From the NCBI GenBank assembly GCA_905221605.1, contig CAJNDS010002634.1, positions 2,096,229 through 2,160,228 on the forward strand: a stretch of 64,000 nt of DNA, written 5' to 3'. The position numbers and the translations under genes were made by a program. Below, piece by piece: positions 41,154-53,551 of the stretch. The stretch comes from Symbiodinium natans (taxonomy: Eukaryota > Sar > Dinophyceae > Suessiales > Symbiodiniaceae). Within the stretch, counting starts at the first letter, position 1. The number at the start of each line of letters is the position of its first letter. Under the pieces are notes generated by a model. That model searched no databases. It saw only the letters and a program-made list of their open reading frames with translations, and had not been told where the DNA came from.

Positions 41154-43643
41154 TCACAGGTTGCGCTTACATGTGCGACACTCCGGATTCATAAGATCCT
41201 CCTCTGAAGGCAAGACATACATTGCCGTGCGTGGGCGCCCACACACAAGAATGTTGTCGCCATAGGCATGGTGAAGAACTCCAGATCTGGAGTGTTTTAC
41301 CCATGTACCAGTGCCTTGTACAGGGTTCACACTGGGAACAGCCGCCCGGTCGTCAACACGCACGGGGTCGCGCGAAGTTTGCGATTCACTTGACCCCGAC
41401 GACTCACTCGAGCTATCGGAGGAAGATGACTCTTCTTCACCGGAGCTTTCAACCTTGATAGCAGGTGTCAAAGAGGCATTAAGGTTTGCCTGAGTTGACA
41501 ACAAGCCCTTGCCCTGCATTGGCCCGTCTGGGGGAGGCGGCTGAGGAGGGAACGCCCACATTTGCCCCCGAGCTGCATCAGGAGAAAACTCAAGCTGTCT
41601 GATGGCATCCAAGACTGTTTCCATCTCCCGCACGGGCCCCATGCTTAGCTCAACAGAGTACACAGCTTCAGTTCCTTCAACAGCTGTGACATGCCTGCCC
41701 AAACAAGATCGAACCTCCTTCTTGGATCCAGCCTTGCTGGTCCAAGAGATGCACGTTCTCTTCAAGCTGTGCGAGGACACAGCATTATCTCTAAGTGCGA
41801 GCCTCAAGAAAGTTGAAACTTCCCCCGACGTAATGGCCCTGCGAGCCAGCACCCCACTGGCTAGTGGTGGACGGAAAAGCGCAGCACCAACATGCCCTTG
41901 CAGCAGAAGAATGATTCGAACCACTCATGATCCGAGATTCCACGCAACGGAATCAAGATTGGGAGCAGCTGAGCGACCCTTCTGGCTGCCCTGGCAGTTT
42001 TATGCTGCTTGACCCGGATCACCACGTAGCCATCACGACCTTCTCCATCCACGTCAACGTATGCCACCTTGCGGAAATCAGATTGTCTAGCACGTGCATA
42101 CAAGCACAAAAGGCAATATCCAGCAAAGGCCCGATCCCAATCCGAGGTACCTTGTCCATGCAACAGCGAATGAAGGATGCGAACTTGCGCCACGGTGAGT
42201 GGGGGCGCTTGCTTGAGGTCCCCAAGGTTAGCCAACATACGCTCAGCTGCACCAACACACTTGCGGCTTATTTTGTTAGGAATGTTAGTAACATCCATCA
42301 CGAAATAAGCAAAACGCAAGGCGGACAAGAAGGAAGAGGCTTTGGATGGCGGGGCCTGCGAGCCATCCAGGAACTGCATGTACCTCCAGAACATGTCATC
42401 AGTGAAGGGGTCGAGGTTGGCACCAACAATGGTATCAAACCACCTCAGGAACGTGAGGATGCTACCTGCTCTCTTGGAGGCTGTTCCTGCGGCCCTCGAC
42501 CCAATGCATGCCTCCAAAGCCTGTGGATCAACCTCGCACTCCGGGCGCAGCTTGCGGTTTCTCTGCATGATTACGATCCACTTATCAACTGCAAGCCTCA
42601 CCGCTTTACGTTGCTGGGCATCAACGTCCACATCGGAGAGGACCTTGAAAACAGTTGACGCAAGGTCTCCAGGCACGAACGGCTCCTGCGGTTCATCCAA
42701 GGAGGCGAATGGATTACACGGAGGCGATTGAGGAGTCCAGACTTCCGCCTCACGCATTGAAAGGGGTGGCATTTTAAGCTCTGAAGACACCGAGGACTCA
42801 CCAAAGATTGCACTAACAGCAGGCAGCTCCCACGGCAACACAACGTCAGACAAGCCCCCATCCGCTAAACGTACAAAGTTGTCGGCAAATACATCACCCA
42901 CGGTGCGTGCCACTTTTGCTGGAGGCTCGCTAACAGTAAGTTTCTCAGTCTCGGCTAACTGAGAGTCTTCCCCAGTGGCGTCATGTTCTGCTGACTGACT
43001 CAACAGATCATCACGCGCACATGACCGGCATGAGGTATGCTCAGAGCTGAGCTCAGACATGTCAGGGTTGACGTCAACCATAAAGTCTTCCACCGCCGAG
43101 ACAGGGGAGTTTTCATCTCCCCAATCTAGGGCATCAGCTTCCGCATCCGACGGCCTTGGCAACACCAACAACGGCCCAGAGGACTGCACGCTAGACCCAA
43201 AGGGGGGGAAATCGAGGTGAGCAATAGGAAGGACTGGCGGTCCATCATCTTCGCTGACATGGCCGACCGAAAAATCATCCCCCTCTATATCCGGCAGACC
43301 CTCTGCAGACATGTCAGCAGCAAGAAGGCAGTCAACCTTGCAGAGGAAGGAGTTGGCGGTAACACGACTGCACCCAATGGGCAGCAGCACTGAACTGGTT
43401 CCAGTCAGACACCGTGAGGCAGAGAAGGAACCTGGCCCCTTCACTCCGACTAACGAGGAGGCCACGGAAGCTGGGTTCAACAATGTAGCTGAAAATATCA
43501 GGCGGCGCCTCAAGGCGGCGTTGAAGGTCAGGCACGTGATAGTGCAGGGGTCGAATGCGAACAGGCGCAAAGACAAAGGATGGCACAGGCACTCGAAAGT
43601 CGTCTGATGACGACGTGGATGCACTGGATGCTGAAAGGTCCAT
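41154..43643 (-). pseudogene. Tyrosine recombinase of element 2 (frame-split)
   Basis: A plausible start is MDLSASSASTSSSDDFRV (43643), with a frameshift near 43.33 kb into the main frame (alternative start MSAEGLPDIEGDDFSVG at 43312). A long acidic N-terminal region leads to a core-binding domain (AVDKWIVIMQRNRK; ILTFLRWFDTIVGANLDPF; SFLSALRFAYFVM). The catalytic part has Arg in LYARARQSDFRKV and Lys in RVKQHKTARAA. A frameshift near 41.9 kb follows, then HSLKRTCISW, CLGRHVT and Tyr in VYSVELSMGP. As in element 1, H-x-x-K replaces H-x-x-R. A Ser-rich tail (SGEEESSSSDSSSESSGS) follows. Confidence 0.82.
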
Positions 43644-43690
43644 CCAACCCCCCGATCACGGGGAAGCTTGCACGAAACTAAAGTCTTAGC

Positions 43691-43856
43691 CCCACAGAGC
43701 TCCAGCAAACGCATTTGCAAATTGTCGTTCGCAACACCAGGCATGTCAAGCATCAGAATCTTTTGGGTTACAAAACCAAGAACAAACGGCACACCGTTTT
43801 TCTTAGAGACATTTGGAAGCAATCGATAAAACACCATTCGCTCGCGAACAGTAAGC
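43691..43856 (-). repeat. Split direct repeat A1 of element 2
   Basis: 166 bp matching 35295-35460 by eye with no mismatch. Its outer end is GAACAGTAAGC. Confidence 0.95.
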
Positions 43857-44710
43857 AGCACGCGCATCAGCGCTTAGCCGTGCTGTCTGACGCCGGACCA
43901 AGGCGTGTTGGCCAAAATCTCGCAGGCCCTTCCCAGCACACTCAGCCCCACACCCGGCCAACGGTGTAAGAACCGGCGCTTTATACCTGGTCCGTGCTCG
44001 GTCCTTTGGTAGGGCGTCCGAATCACCAGAAGCGGCGGCTACATATACTACGGACGCATTGCCATTGCTGGCCAGCATGTCTAAGAAATAATACGCTGGC
44101 AGGGACTCGCCATACGGGCAAGAAGCTTGACAGAACTATCACTTTCAGCACGCGTATGGTTTATTTCAAGAACGCAGGCAAACCAATCAAACAGCATTGA
44201 CAGACAGTACTAGACTCACTAGACAGGATCTGGCCTTCCATTCTTGAGCTGCTGGGTACTACCGCCAGGGCCAAATGAAGACTTGGACATGCAGAACGCT
44301 GCACTCATTCATGTCTGACCTGCAGAAACCCAGCACGCGCATCAGTGCTGAGCCGTGCTGTCTGACGCCGGACTAGGGCGTGTTGGCCGAAGTTTCCCCA
44401 GGCCCTTCCTCAGCCCCACTCCTGGCCAACGATGCGGCGTTTTCATAAAGGTGGTCCGTGCTCGGTCTGTTGGTAGGGCATCTGGGAAAAGTCTTACTGA
44501 GCAGTTGTGTGCATACTGTGTCACTCAGCACGACAAAATCAGAAATCAAAAATTAATTTGGCACTCATTCATTAACCTGTGTCAAGCAGCAGACTTATGG
44601 CCCTGGCCTTGCAAGAATGCCGAGGACTCGACATGTTCACTTGTCTGACAGGCCACCTGAAGAAACCCAGCACACACATCAATGTTTAGCAGTGCTTTCA
44701 GACGCCAATC
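43857..44710 (+). repeat. About 400-bp-period repeat array, right part
   Basis: It begins AGCACGCGCATCAGCGC, which directly continues the unit broken at 34935, followed by a full degenerate unit (44232-44490) and a partial one (about 44618-44706). Confidence 0.85.
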
Positions 44711-46430
44711 TACGACATGTTCCCCCGAGAAATCTGAGACTGGCCATGGGGTGGGTGAGTGTGAGGAGCCGTGCAGGGAAATGAGGGTGTACGTCAGGGT
44801 AACGACAGTTGGTGAGTTTGTTCATCAAAACTGCTCACAGACACAGTACATTGGATTGATACCACAGTTCATGACCATGATACGTTTCCCAAGTTTGAGG
44901 CGGCTTGTCAGAAAGATGCACATGCACTGAAGGGCTGGTTTTGCCAAGCTGCTCCCTTCAGGGTTTTGGGGGGAAGGTGTTTTGATTTGTGTCATTCACT
45001 CTGACTGTCCCTCTAAATGCTCCAGTTTCTCTGACAGACTCACAGCCACTGCCACTCGCTGTCACCGACTCCATCCAGTCGGCCGAGTCGGGCCTTTGCC
45101 AGCAGCGTTTTTAAAACGCTGCCAGAATTCTGCGCACACACACTGCCCTGGCTGGCTACTACACGCGGCAACCATGTCTGACGTGCCCTGCAAGCACCTG
45201 TGCTATTCCAAGTCTGACTGCTTCCCGTCTCAGGGAGGATGACATGATCCGTCGTCTCACAGGAAGTGCCATTCCTCCTGCCATGTCCTCCTCCTCCTCG
45301 TCCACAGCCAACCGGTTCTGGAGCGCAGGCAGAACGATCGTATGGTGCCGATGAAGAACAATACCCGAATGTGTCCGACATCGGTGTAGACAGGGTAGTA
45401 GTGCGTGCGCGTCCCCCGAGCATGTCTGGAAGCTCTTGCTGAATGCAGCCCGCTGGTCTGAAGCAGAGGTCCCATCGTCGGATACCTGCGTCTGACGCAC
45501 AGGCGAAGTCCATGAGCAGAATCTGGCCTGATGTTGTCATTGACCACAATCCCCATGCTCTGCGATTTGTGCGGGTGCGGCGAAAGAAGATGCGGCCGTG
45601 GAGTGGTGATCGTGCATGCCTTCGCTCCAGCAACAACCACTCGTCCCTCCTTCCAGAACCCTGGTGGTAAAACTTGAACAAGAAGACCTGACAAGGCGGC
45701 ATGCTGACGCTTTGCCCAGGAAGGAGGCCAAGTTGACAGGCACACTTGGGGGTTTCTTAAAATGGTAGAGGGCGGCGGGCCGAGCAGGCAATTGCTAAGT
45801 TACTGCATACATGCACAATGCTGCTGCAAAATGCAACCCCTACACACAACGCACGAACCATGAGCGTTCTCCAACCGTCATGGACCGTCATGGGCTTCCC
45901 CCAAACCCAGGTGGTAGCCTTGACAACAGGGCCTGCGTTCTTCAGTTTTCTCTTTGCCCTCCAGTGAAAGTTCAGGAGCGGTTCCGTGAAGTTTGGGCCA
46001 AGGCACAAGCTGAAGCGGAGATTGCTTTTAGTTAGAGCCTCGGATGCGATATCTGACTGTCGAAGACTCTCATTGGTGCCGCAACGATAACGCTCATGGG
46101 TTTGGAGGTGTGATTATGGACGCTCATGAAGGCCCACAACGGTCCATGACGGTTGCACAACCCTTATAGACGCTTGTGGGGCTTTGGGGAAAAGGATGCG
46201 CCGCCAGGGGTTTGGATTGCTTTGACCTCTTAGGCCTCCGGGGCCTGGGCGTTTAAGGTTCGCCTTGGTTGACGCAGTTGTGTGGGGAGTCTTCTGACAT
46301 GTCCGCCGTATTGGAGCACCCTGAATCGTTCCAGGGCTTTTGAAATTGTGGATCAGGGTTCAGGATTTCTGGCTCCGTCGAAACGGAAGGGCTTGAATCA
46401 TGGCGATGGTAAACCCTAAACCCTGATCCC
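44711..46430 (-). other. Unassigned region with overlapping open frames
   Basis: Minus-strand frames at 45040-45702 (220 codons) and 45257-45745 (162 codons) overlap. Neither shows a family motif; the first includes an acidic/Gly-rich GRGGGGHGRRNG segment. One may be a decayed gene. Near 45874-45894 and 46136-46156 are isolated copies of the AACCGTCATGGACC unit that forms the minisatellite at 58.8 kb. Confidence 0.35.
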
Positions 46431-46740
46431 GACCTCACCCTTAACCCCGAACCCGAACAATTGAACGCGAATCACTAGGCAGGGTTTAGGGGTTTAGGCA
46501 TTAGGATTCAAGCGTTAAGGGTTTAGGTTCAGGGGCTGAGGGAAAAGAATTAGGGGTTCAGGAGTTCGGCATTCAGCCTCGAGGGAGTCCTTTTTGAGCT
46601 CATCTTGTGACTGAAAAACGGAAAAATCTCCTTGCAACCCGAGTGCCATATTCTGCAAACAGTTCCTGTAGGTAGTGGTCTCCGTTCGCATCATCATGGC
46701 TTCCTGCTTGGCCTGGCTAGCTCTGTGTGTGTGTGTGTGT

Positions 46741-47650
46741 GTGTGGCACACCGCTGTACATGCGGGCTCGTGAACAAACAGAAAATCAGCAGGGGGCAGG
46801 AGCACGGCCATGGGTCTCCTGCTAACAAAGACGCCCATGGTTCGTGGTGAAGCAGTTGGAGACGTCCAACTGTGTACCTGCGTGATTGTCTTAGACATCC
46901 TGTAACGCAAGCTGTGCATGGTGCATCATCGCTGTTGCTTCAACCAGTCCTTCAAGAACGAGATTTTCATTTTGGACATTTGGTATTTGAGCATGGGTGA
47001 ATTCTTGGTGCCGTGAGCATGACATACCCCAAACCCCAGAAGACCTCGAGCCCATCAAGCTTGACTGGAATGTGATGCATGAGCATGTCTTCTGAGCATG
47101 TTGTCGGAGCATGTCCAGCGAACGAGCATGAACATGGACGAGAGCATGGAGAAGGTTCGGAACATGAGTGTTAGAGCATATGAGCATGCACTGTGGAGCA
47201 TCGGAGCGCGATGAGCAGAGTTGCGGGAGCATGAAGTGTGTAGCATCAGAGCATGACTTGCAGAGCATCTGAGCGTGATGAGCAGAATTGTGCGAGCATC
47301 AACTGTGGAGCATCAGAGCATGAATTGTAGAGCTTCTGAACGTGGTGAGCAAGCTTGTGTGAGCATGAGTTGTGGAGCATCGGAGCATGACTTGCAGAGC
47401 ATCTGAGCGTGATGAGCAGAATTGGGTGAGCATAAACTGCGGAGCATCAGAGTGTGAATTGTAGAGCATCGGAGCGTGATGAGCACAGTTTGCAGAAGAC
47501 CCTAAACCCTATATGATATGTCATATAAACATCCATTCGCGACCCTTCTACCTCATCACTCACGAGCTCATCCACTACCTCTTGATTGAGCATGTCCTTC
47601 TCCAGCAGATCTCCAACTACATGAATATGTGGAACACTAAAACAAAAAGT
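46741..47650. repeat. 910-bp segmental duplication, copy 1
   Basis: It aligns with 51670-52579 at a constant offset of 4929 bp. Copy 1 is preceded by a short GT repeat (46722-46744). It contains a GAGCATG-rich region (about 46990-47490) of loosely tandem units such as GGAGCATCAGAGCATGA. Confidence 0.92.
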
Positions 47651-48119
47651 GTGTTATACAGCCAGCCCGCCCTCGCCTTGGGCCGCGGGTGTAGGTGGAG
47701 CCTCGCTCCTACGCGTTCATGCTGCCTATGTTAGTCTTCACTTCGGTGCGGACGCATAGGATAATCCAAAAATGTGAGCTCACCTGGCGAGTGAGAATGC
47801 AAAGTACTATTGTTTTCGTGCACTAGTAACATGCCGGGCCCACTAATGTGGGTGCCACCGATGCCCAGCAAGACGGCCGGCGTGCCGTATGTTCCTCGAT
47901 TGTTAGTCCTGACCCAGCATCCGGCGTGATTGGCAACGTTTTCTGTTTTGTTTGTTTTTTGCGGCTGCAACAGTTTGGTTACGTTTAACGCAGCATTCAA
48001 CCAGCGTTTGAAAGTGGATCCAGATGATCAACACTTCGCAGTTCATGACCTTTGAGTTGAAGGGCTGGACATCGTCAACTTCTACGTCCACAAGCAGCAC
48101 CGGCAAACCCCAGCCCTTT

Positions 48120-51110
48120 ACCCTCAACCCTAAACCCTAACTGCACGTCGAGCGCCTCGAGCACCTCGAATGAGCAGACCCTCGCAGGTGACTTCAACCA
48201 AAGCGTGGACAACGTGGCCTTTCCCGGAAGCTCGTAGTCCTTGAGCTTCGGATATGCGTCCAACCAGAGCGTGAACAATGTGGGGCTACACGGCAGCTTG
48301 CAGTCCTTGTGCTTCGGGTTCGCTTGCAGCCAGCACTTCCAGAATGTCACGTTGCCTGACAGCCTGCAGTCCTTGAGCCGTGGAGGTGTTCTACGTCAAC
48401 AAGCAGGACGTCCAGCACCTCAACGTCCAGCACCTTCACGTCCAGCACCTCACCGTCCAACGCGACCATGTCTTCCAGTAGCAGTACAACATCCACTACA
48501 TCGACCTCTTCGACGTCCAGTTCGTTCACGTTAACTTCATCAACGTCTACTTCAGCCACATCTACGTCATCCAGCGGAGGGTTTAGGGTTTAGGGTTTCG
48601 GGTTTAAATCCTCGACCTCGACGTCATCGAGCACCAGCTCATGAAGCTAGACATCGTCGACTTCTACGTCCACAAGCAGCACCGGCAAATCCTAGCCCTA
48701 AACCCTTAACCCTAAACCCTAACAGCACGTCGAGCGCCTCGAGCACCTCGAACGAGCAGACCCTCGCAGGTGACTTCAACCAAAGCGTGGACAACGTGGC
48801 CTTGCCCGGAAGCTCGCAGTCCTTGAGCTTCGGCAATGCTTCCAACCAGAGCATGAACAATGTGGGGCCGCCCGGCAGCTTGCAGTCCTTGAGCTTCGGG
48901 TTCGCTTGCAGCCAGCGCTTCCAGAATGTCACGTTGCCTGACAGCCTGCAGTCCATGACCCCTGGAGGCTCATCAAGCTAGACATCGTCGACTTCTACGT
49001 CCACAAGCAGCACCGGCAAACCCTAGCCCTAAACCCTCTACCCTAAACCCTAACAGCACGTCGAGCACCTCGAACGAGCAGACCCTCACAGGTGACTTCA
49101 ACTAAAGCGTGGACAATGTGGCCTTGCCCGGAAGCTCGCAGTCCTTGAGCTTCGGCTATGCTTCCAACCAGAGCGTGAACAATGTGGGGCCACCCGGCAG
49201 CTTGCAGTCCTTGAGCTTCGGGTTCGCTTGCAGCCAGCGCTTCCAGAATGTCACGTTGCCTGACAGCCTGCAGTCCATGAGCCCTGGAGGCTCATCCAGC
49301 TAGACATCGTCGACTTCTACGTCCACAAGCAGCACCGGCAAACCCTAGCCCTAAACCCTCCACCCTAAACCCTAACAGCACGTCGAGCGCCTCGAGCACC
49401 TCGAACGAGCAGACCCTCGCAGGTGACTTCAACCAAAGCGTGGACAATGTGGCCTTGCCCGGAAGCTCGCAGTCCTTGAGCTTCGGCTATGCTTCCAACC
49501 AGAGCATGAACAATGTGGGGCCACCCGGCAGCTTGCTCCTTGAGCTTCGGGTTCGCTTGCAACCAGCGCTTCCAGAATGTCACGTTGCATGACAGCCTGC
49601 AGTCCTTGAGCCCTGGAGGCTCATCCAGCTAGACATCGTCGACTTCTACGTCCACAAGCAGCACCGGCAAACCTTGGCCCTTTACCCTCAACCCTAAACC
49701 CTAACCGCACGTCGAGCGCCTCGAGCACCTCGAATGAGCAGACCCTCGCAGGTGACTTCAACCAAAGCGTCGACAATGTGGCCTACCCGGAAGCTCGCAG
49801 TCCTTGAGCTTCGGATAGCTTGCAGCCCTTGTGCTTCGGGTTCGCTTGCCAGCACTTCCAGAATGTCACGTTGCCTGACAGCCTGCAGTCCTTGAACCGT
49901 GGAGGTGTTCTACGTCAACAAGCAGGACGTCCAGCACCTCAACGTCCAGCGCCTTCACGTCCAGCACCTCACCGTCCAACGCGACCATGTCTTCCAGTAG
50001 CAGTACAACATCCACTACATCGACCTCCTCGACGTCCAGTTCGTTCACGTTAACTTCAACGTCTACCTCAGCCACATCTACGTCATCCAGCGGAGGGTTT
50101 AGGGTTTAGGGTTTCGGGTTTATATCCTCGACCTCGACGTCATCGAGCACCAGCTCATGAAGCTAGACATCGTCGACTTCTACGTCCACAAGCAGCACCG
50201 GCAAACCCTAGCCCTAAACCCTCAACCCTAAACCCTAACAGCACGTCGAGCGCCTCGAGCACCTCGAACGAGCAGACCCTTGCAGGTGACTTCAACCAAA
50301 GCGTGGACAATGTGGCCTTGCCCGGAAGCTCGCAGTCCAGCGCTTCCAGAATGTCACGTTGCCTGACAACCTGCAGTCCTTGAGCCCTGGAGGCTCATCA
50401 AGCTAGACATCGTCGACTTCTACGCCCACAAGCAGCACCGGCAAACCTTGGCCCTTTACCCTCAACCCTAAACCCTAACAGCACGTCGAACGCCTCGAGC
50501 ACCTCGAACGAGCAGACCCTCGCAGGTGACTTCAACTAAAGCGTGGACAATGTAGCCTTGCCCGGAAGCTCGCAGTCCTTGAGCTTCGGCTATGCTTCCA
50601 ACCAGAGCGTGAACAATGTGGGGCCACCCGGCAGCTTGCAGTCCTTGAGCTTCGGGTTCGCTTGCAGCCAGCGCTTCCAGAATGTCACGTTGCCTGACAG
50701 CCTGCAGTCCATGAACCCTGGAGGCTCATCAAGCTAGACATCGTCGACTTCTACGTCCACAAGCAGCACCGGCAAACCCTAGCCCTAAACCCTCCACCCT
50801 AAACCCTAACAGCACGTCGAGCGCCTCGAGCACCTCGAACGAGCAGACCCTCGCAGGTGACTTCAACCAAAGCGTGGACAATGTGGCCTTGCCCGGAAGC
50901 TCGCAGTCCTTGAGCTTGTGAACAATGTGGGGCCACCCGGCAGCTTGCAGTCCTTGAGCTTCGGGTTCGCTTGCAGCCAGCGCTTCCGGAATGTCACGTT
51001 GTCTGACAGCCTGCAGTCCATGAGCCCTGGAGGTGTTCTACGTCAACAAGCAGGACGTCCAGCACCTCAACGTCCAGCACCTCCACGTCCAGCACATCAC
51101 TGCCCAGCAC
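48120..51110 (+). repeat. About 330-bp tandem array derived from BspA-type leucine-rich-repeat coding
   Basis: Units begin AGCTAGACATCGTCGACTTC at 48645, 48976, 49298, 49627, about 50161, 50401 and 50732, with one short and one long interval. Each carries a CCCTAAACCCT telomere-like block, a CGAGCACCTCGAACGAGCAG block, then an open stretch encoding FNQSVDNVALPGSSQSLSFG, NNVGPPGSLQSLSFG and FQNVTLPDSLQS. Two variant units (48360-48600 and 49880-50125) instead contain a GTCCAGCACCTCAACGTCCAGCACCT-type subrepeat. Confidence 0.88.
48775..48981 (+). pseudogene. Leucine-rich-repeat (BspA/LRR_5-type) gene fragment, best-preserved unit
   Basis: FNQSVDNVALPGSSQSLSFG-type 22-23-residue repeats occur three in a row, ending with a stop after MTPGGSSS. 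Equivalent units lie at 49109-49303 and 50543-50737. The consensus N-x-x-LP-x-SLQSLSFG is typical of large dinoflagellate and bacterial BspA-like surface or scaffold proteins. Only three repeats per unit remain before telomere-like DNA interrupts, so none is a complete gene. Confidence 0.6.
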
Positions 51111-51669
51111 GGCAAACCCTCGCCCTTAACCCTCAACCCCAAACCCCAACGCTTACAGCCAGAGCTTGGAGAATGTGGCCCTGCAGGAGCCCTACTACCA
51201 CCCATATCTGCACTAGCAACAATTTTCCTCTTTTCGGTCAATGTTCATTTTCAAAAACGAGTCCAGTACTATGGCCACTACCTCCAGTCTCTTGGATTGG
51301 AGAGCTTTCGGGCATCCAGATCCTTGAGTTTCAGCGGCTTCACCTCATATAACATTTCACATAGCACGTAACCCTAAACCCCACACATGAGCAACCACGT
51401 CTTCCAGTAGCAGAACATCCACCACATCAACCTCTTCGACTTCCAGTTCGTCTACGTCACCTTCACGAACGTCAACTTCGGCCACATCTACTTCATCCAG
51501 CAGGGATTAGGGTTTAGGGTTTAGGGCTTAGGGTTCACATCTTCGACCTCGACGTCACCGAACACCAGCTCATCAAGCTCGACGTCGTCGACTTTTACGT
51601 CTACAAACAGTATCAGCGCCAGCGCAACCCTAAACCCTAAACCCTAAGACGACGCCCCGAAAGGGGTGT
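51111..51669. other. Decayed array flank
   Basis: Contains more fragments of the array subrepeats (GTCACCTTCACGAACGTCAAC, GACCTCGACGTCACCGA) and TTTAGGG/CCCTAAA units near 51507-51530 and 51630-51648. No gene. Confidence 0.6.
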
Positions 51670-52579
51670 GTGTGGCACACCGCTGTACATGCGGGCTCGT
51701 GAACAAACAGAAAATCAGCAGGGGGCAGGAGCACGGCCATGGGTCTCCTGCTAACAAAGACGCCCATGGTTCGTGGTGAAGCAGTTGGAGACGTCCAACT
51801 GTGTACCTGCGTGATTGTCTTAGACATCCTGTAACGCAAGCTGTGCATGGTGCATCATCGCTGTTGCTTCAACCAGTCCTTCAAGAACGAGATTTTCATT
51901 TTGGACATTTGGTATTTGAGCATGGGTGAATTCTTGGTGCCGTGAGCATGACATACCCCAAACCCCAGAAGACCTCGAGCCCATCAAGCTTGACTGGAAT
52001 GTGATGCATGAGCATGTCTTCTGAGCATGTTGTCGGAGCATGTCCAGCGAACGAGCATGAACATGGACGAGAGCATGGAGAAGGTTCGGAACATGAGTGT
52101 TAGAGCATATGAGCATGCACTGTGGAGCATCGGAGCGCGATGAGCAGAGTTGCGGGAGCATGAAGTGTGTAGCATCAGAGCATGACTTGCAGAGCATCTG
52201 AGCGTGATGAGCAGAATTGTGCGAGCATCAACTGTGGAGCATCAGAGCATGAATTGTAGAGCTTCTGAACGTGGTGAGCAAGCTTGTGTGAGCATGAGTT
52301 GTGGAGCATCGGAGCATGACTTGCAGAGCATCTGAGCGTGATGAGCAGAATTGGGTGAGCATAAACTGCGGAGCATCAGAGTGTGAATTGTAGAGCATCG
52401 GAGCGTGATGAGCACAGTTTGCAGAAGACCCTAAACCCTATATGATATGTCATATAAACATCCATTCGCGACCCTTCTACCTCATCACTCACGAGCTCAT
52501 CCACTACCTCTTGATTGAGCATGTCCTTCTCCAGCAGATCTCCAACTACATGAATATGTGGAACACTAAAACAAAAAGT
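51670..52579. repeat. 910-bp segmental duplication, copy 2
   Basis: Near-identical to 46741-47650. This copy is followed, not preceded, by a TG microsatellite (52582-52718). Confidence 0.92.
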
Positions 52580-52718
<139 letters not shown>

Positions 52719-53551
52719 CAGACCTGCCGCCGGCAGGTTTACGGTTGCCTGCTTCGGGCTTTAGATCTCAAAGCCCTTAGGGCTTATGGCCGAGGTGTGC
52801 GGAAGTGGAAAGGTGGGTTCCAGCCCGCCGCAATGATACCGCACACTCGCACTTCTTTTGAAACCAACTGCTGCGATTTTACCATGACATTGGTTCATGT
52901 CTTTCGGCTTGATTTTCTTGGCCCATCCCCGGATCAATGACACCCTCACGTTCAGAACCCGTGCCCTACTCATAAGGAAACCCGGGAGGCTTAATGTTCA
53001 GGGACATAAGGGTTCAGGGTTTCCAACGTTTCTCGATTTGCGGGGCTTTGGGTGCAGGGGTGGTTTGCTCCAAGCTTGCGAGGATCTCGAAATCGGATGC
53101 TTTTATTTGGATCAACATACGGTTTAGGGCTTTGGGTTTGGGGTTTAGGATTTAGGGCTTCGGGGCCCCAAACTGTGTAGAACCAGGTTCGAACTCTTCC
53201 CGAACCCGTTCAAAACCCTCAATTTCAGAGCCGCCTTCACGTGACCCGCATCCACTTCGGCCGCGCCCTTCTTGAGCATCATGTCGGCCTGAATCCGGTT
53301 AAGGGTTCTTGAGTTTGGGGCCTTTAGGGCTTAGTATGGGTTAAGGTTTAAGTTGGGGGTTTTCTAGAATGCAGGGGCCCAACTTCTTGGGGCCCCCCTG
53401 CTACCTCAGACCCTTGGGGTTTCCACTGCAACCTTGGCAATGAGAAGGGGAAAGTGGGCGTGACAAGCAAGCCACACGCTTTCAGCACGGCAGCCTCTAG
53501 CATCGGGATTGCCTCGTCGCCCGGGAGCTCCCTCGTGAACCGTGCAAACTT
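52719..53551. other. Unassigned DNA
   Basis: A few GGGTTTAGG-like fragments near 53120-53160. No coding recognised. Confidence 0.5.

Larger units (their letters stand above)
34936..43856 (-). mobile_element. DIRS-like tyrosine-recombinase retroelement 2, nearly complete
   Basis: An 8921-bp insertion in the 400-bp repeat array. On the minus strand the structure is A1 (43691-43856), recombinase, Gag, oxygenase-like plus methyltransferase-like, RT/RNase H, B1 (35461-35671), A2 (35295-35460), 148-bp spacer, B2 (34936-35146). This A1-ORFs-B1-A2-B2 split direct repeat pattern is known from PAT/Ngaro-type YR retroelements. Uninterrupted array units show the empty site, and no target duplication was made. 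Confidence 0.92.

Noticed and set aside
33253-44710. CRISPR-like array of spaced repeats
   Set aside because: Repeats are ~250 bp and degenerate, spacers are long and related, and there are no cas genes; the context is eukaryotic.
45040-45745. Overlapping minus-strand frames of 160-220 codons as a gene
   Set aside because: No family motif, competing frames of similar quality, and repeats on both sides; left as unassigned.
46990-47490. GAGCATG repeats as a regulatory or recombination hotspot array
   Set aside because: Spacing is irregular and nothing nearby is a recognisable gene; reported only as part of the duplicated block.
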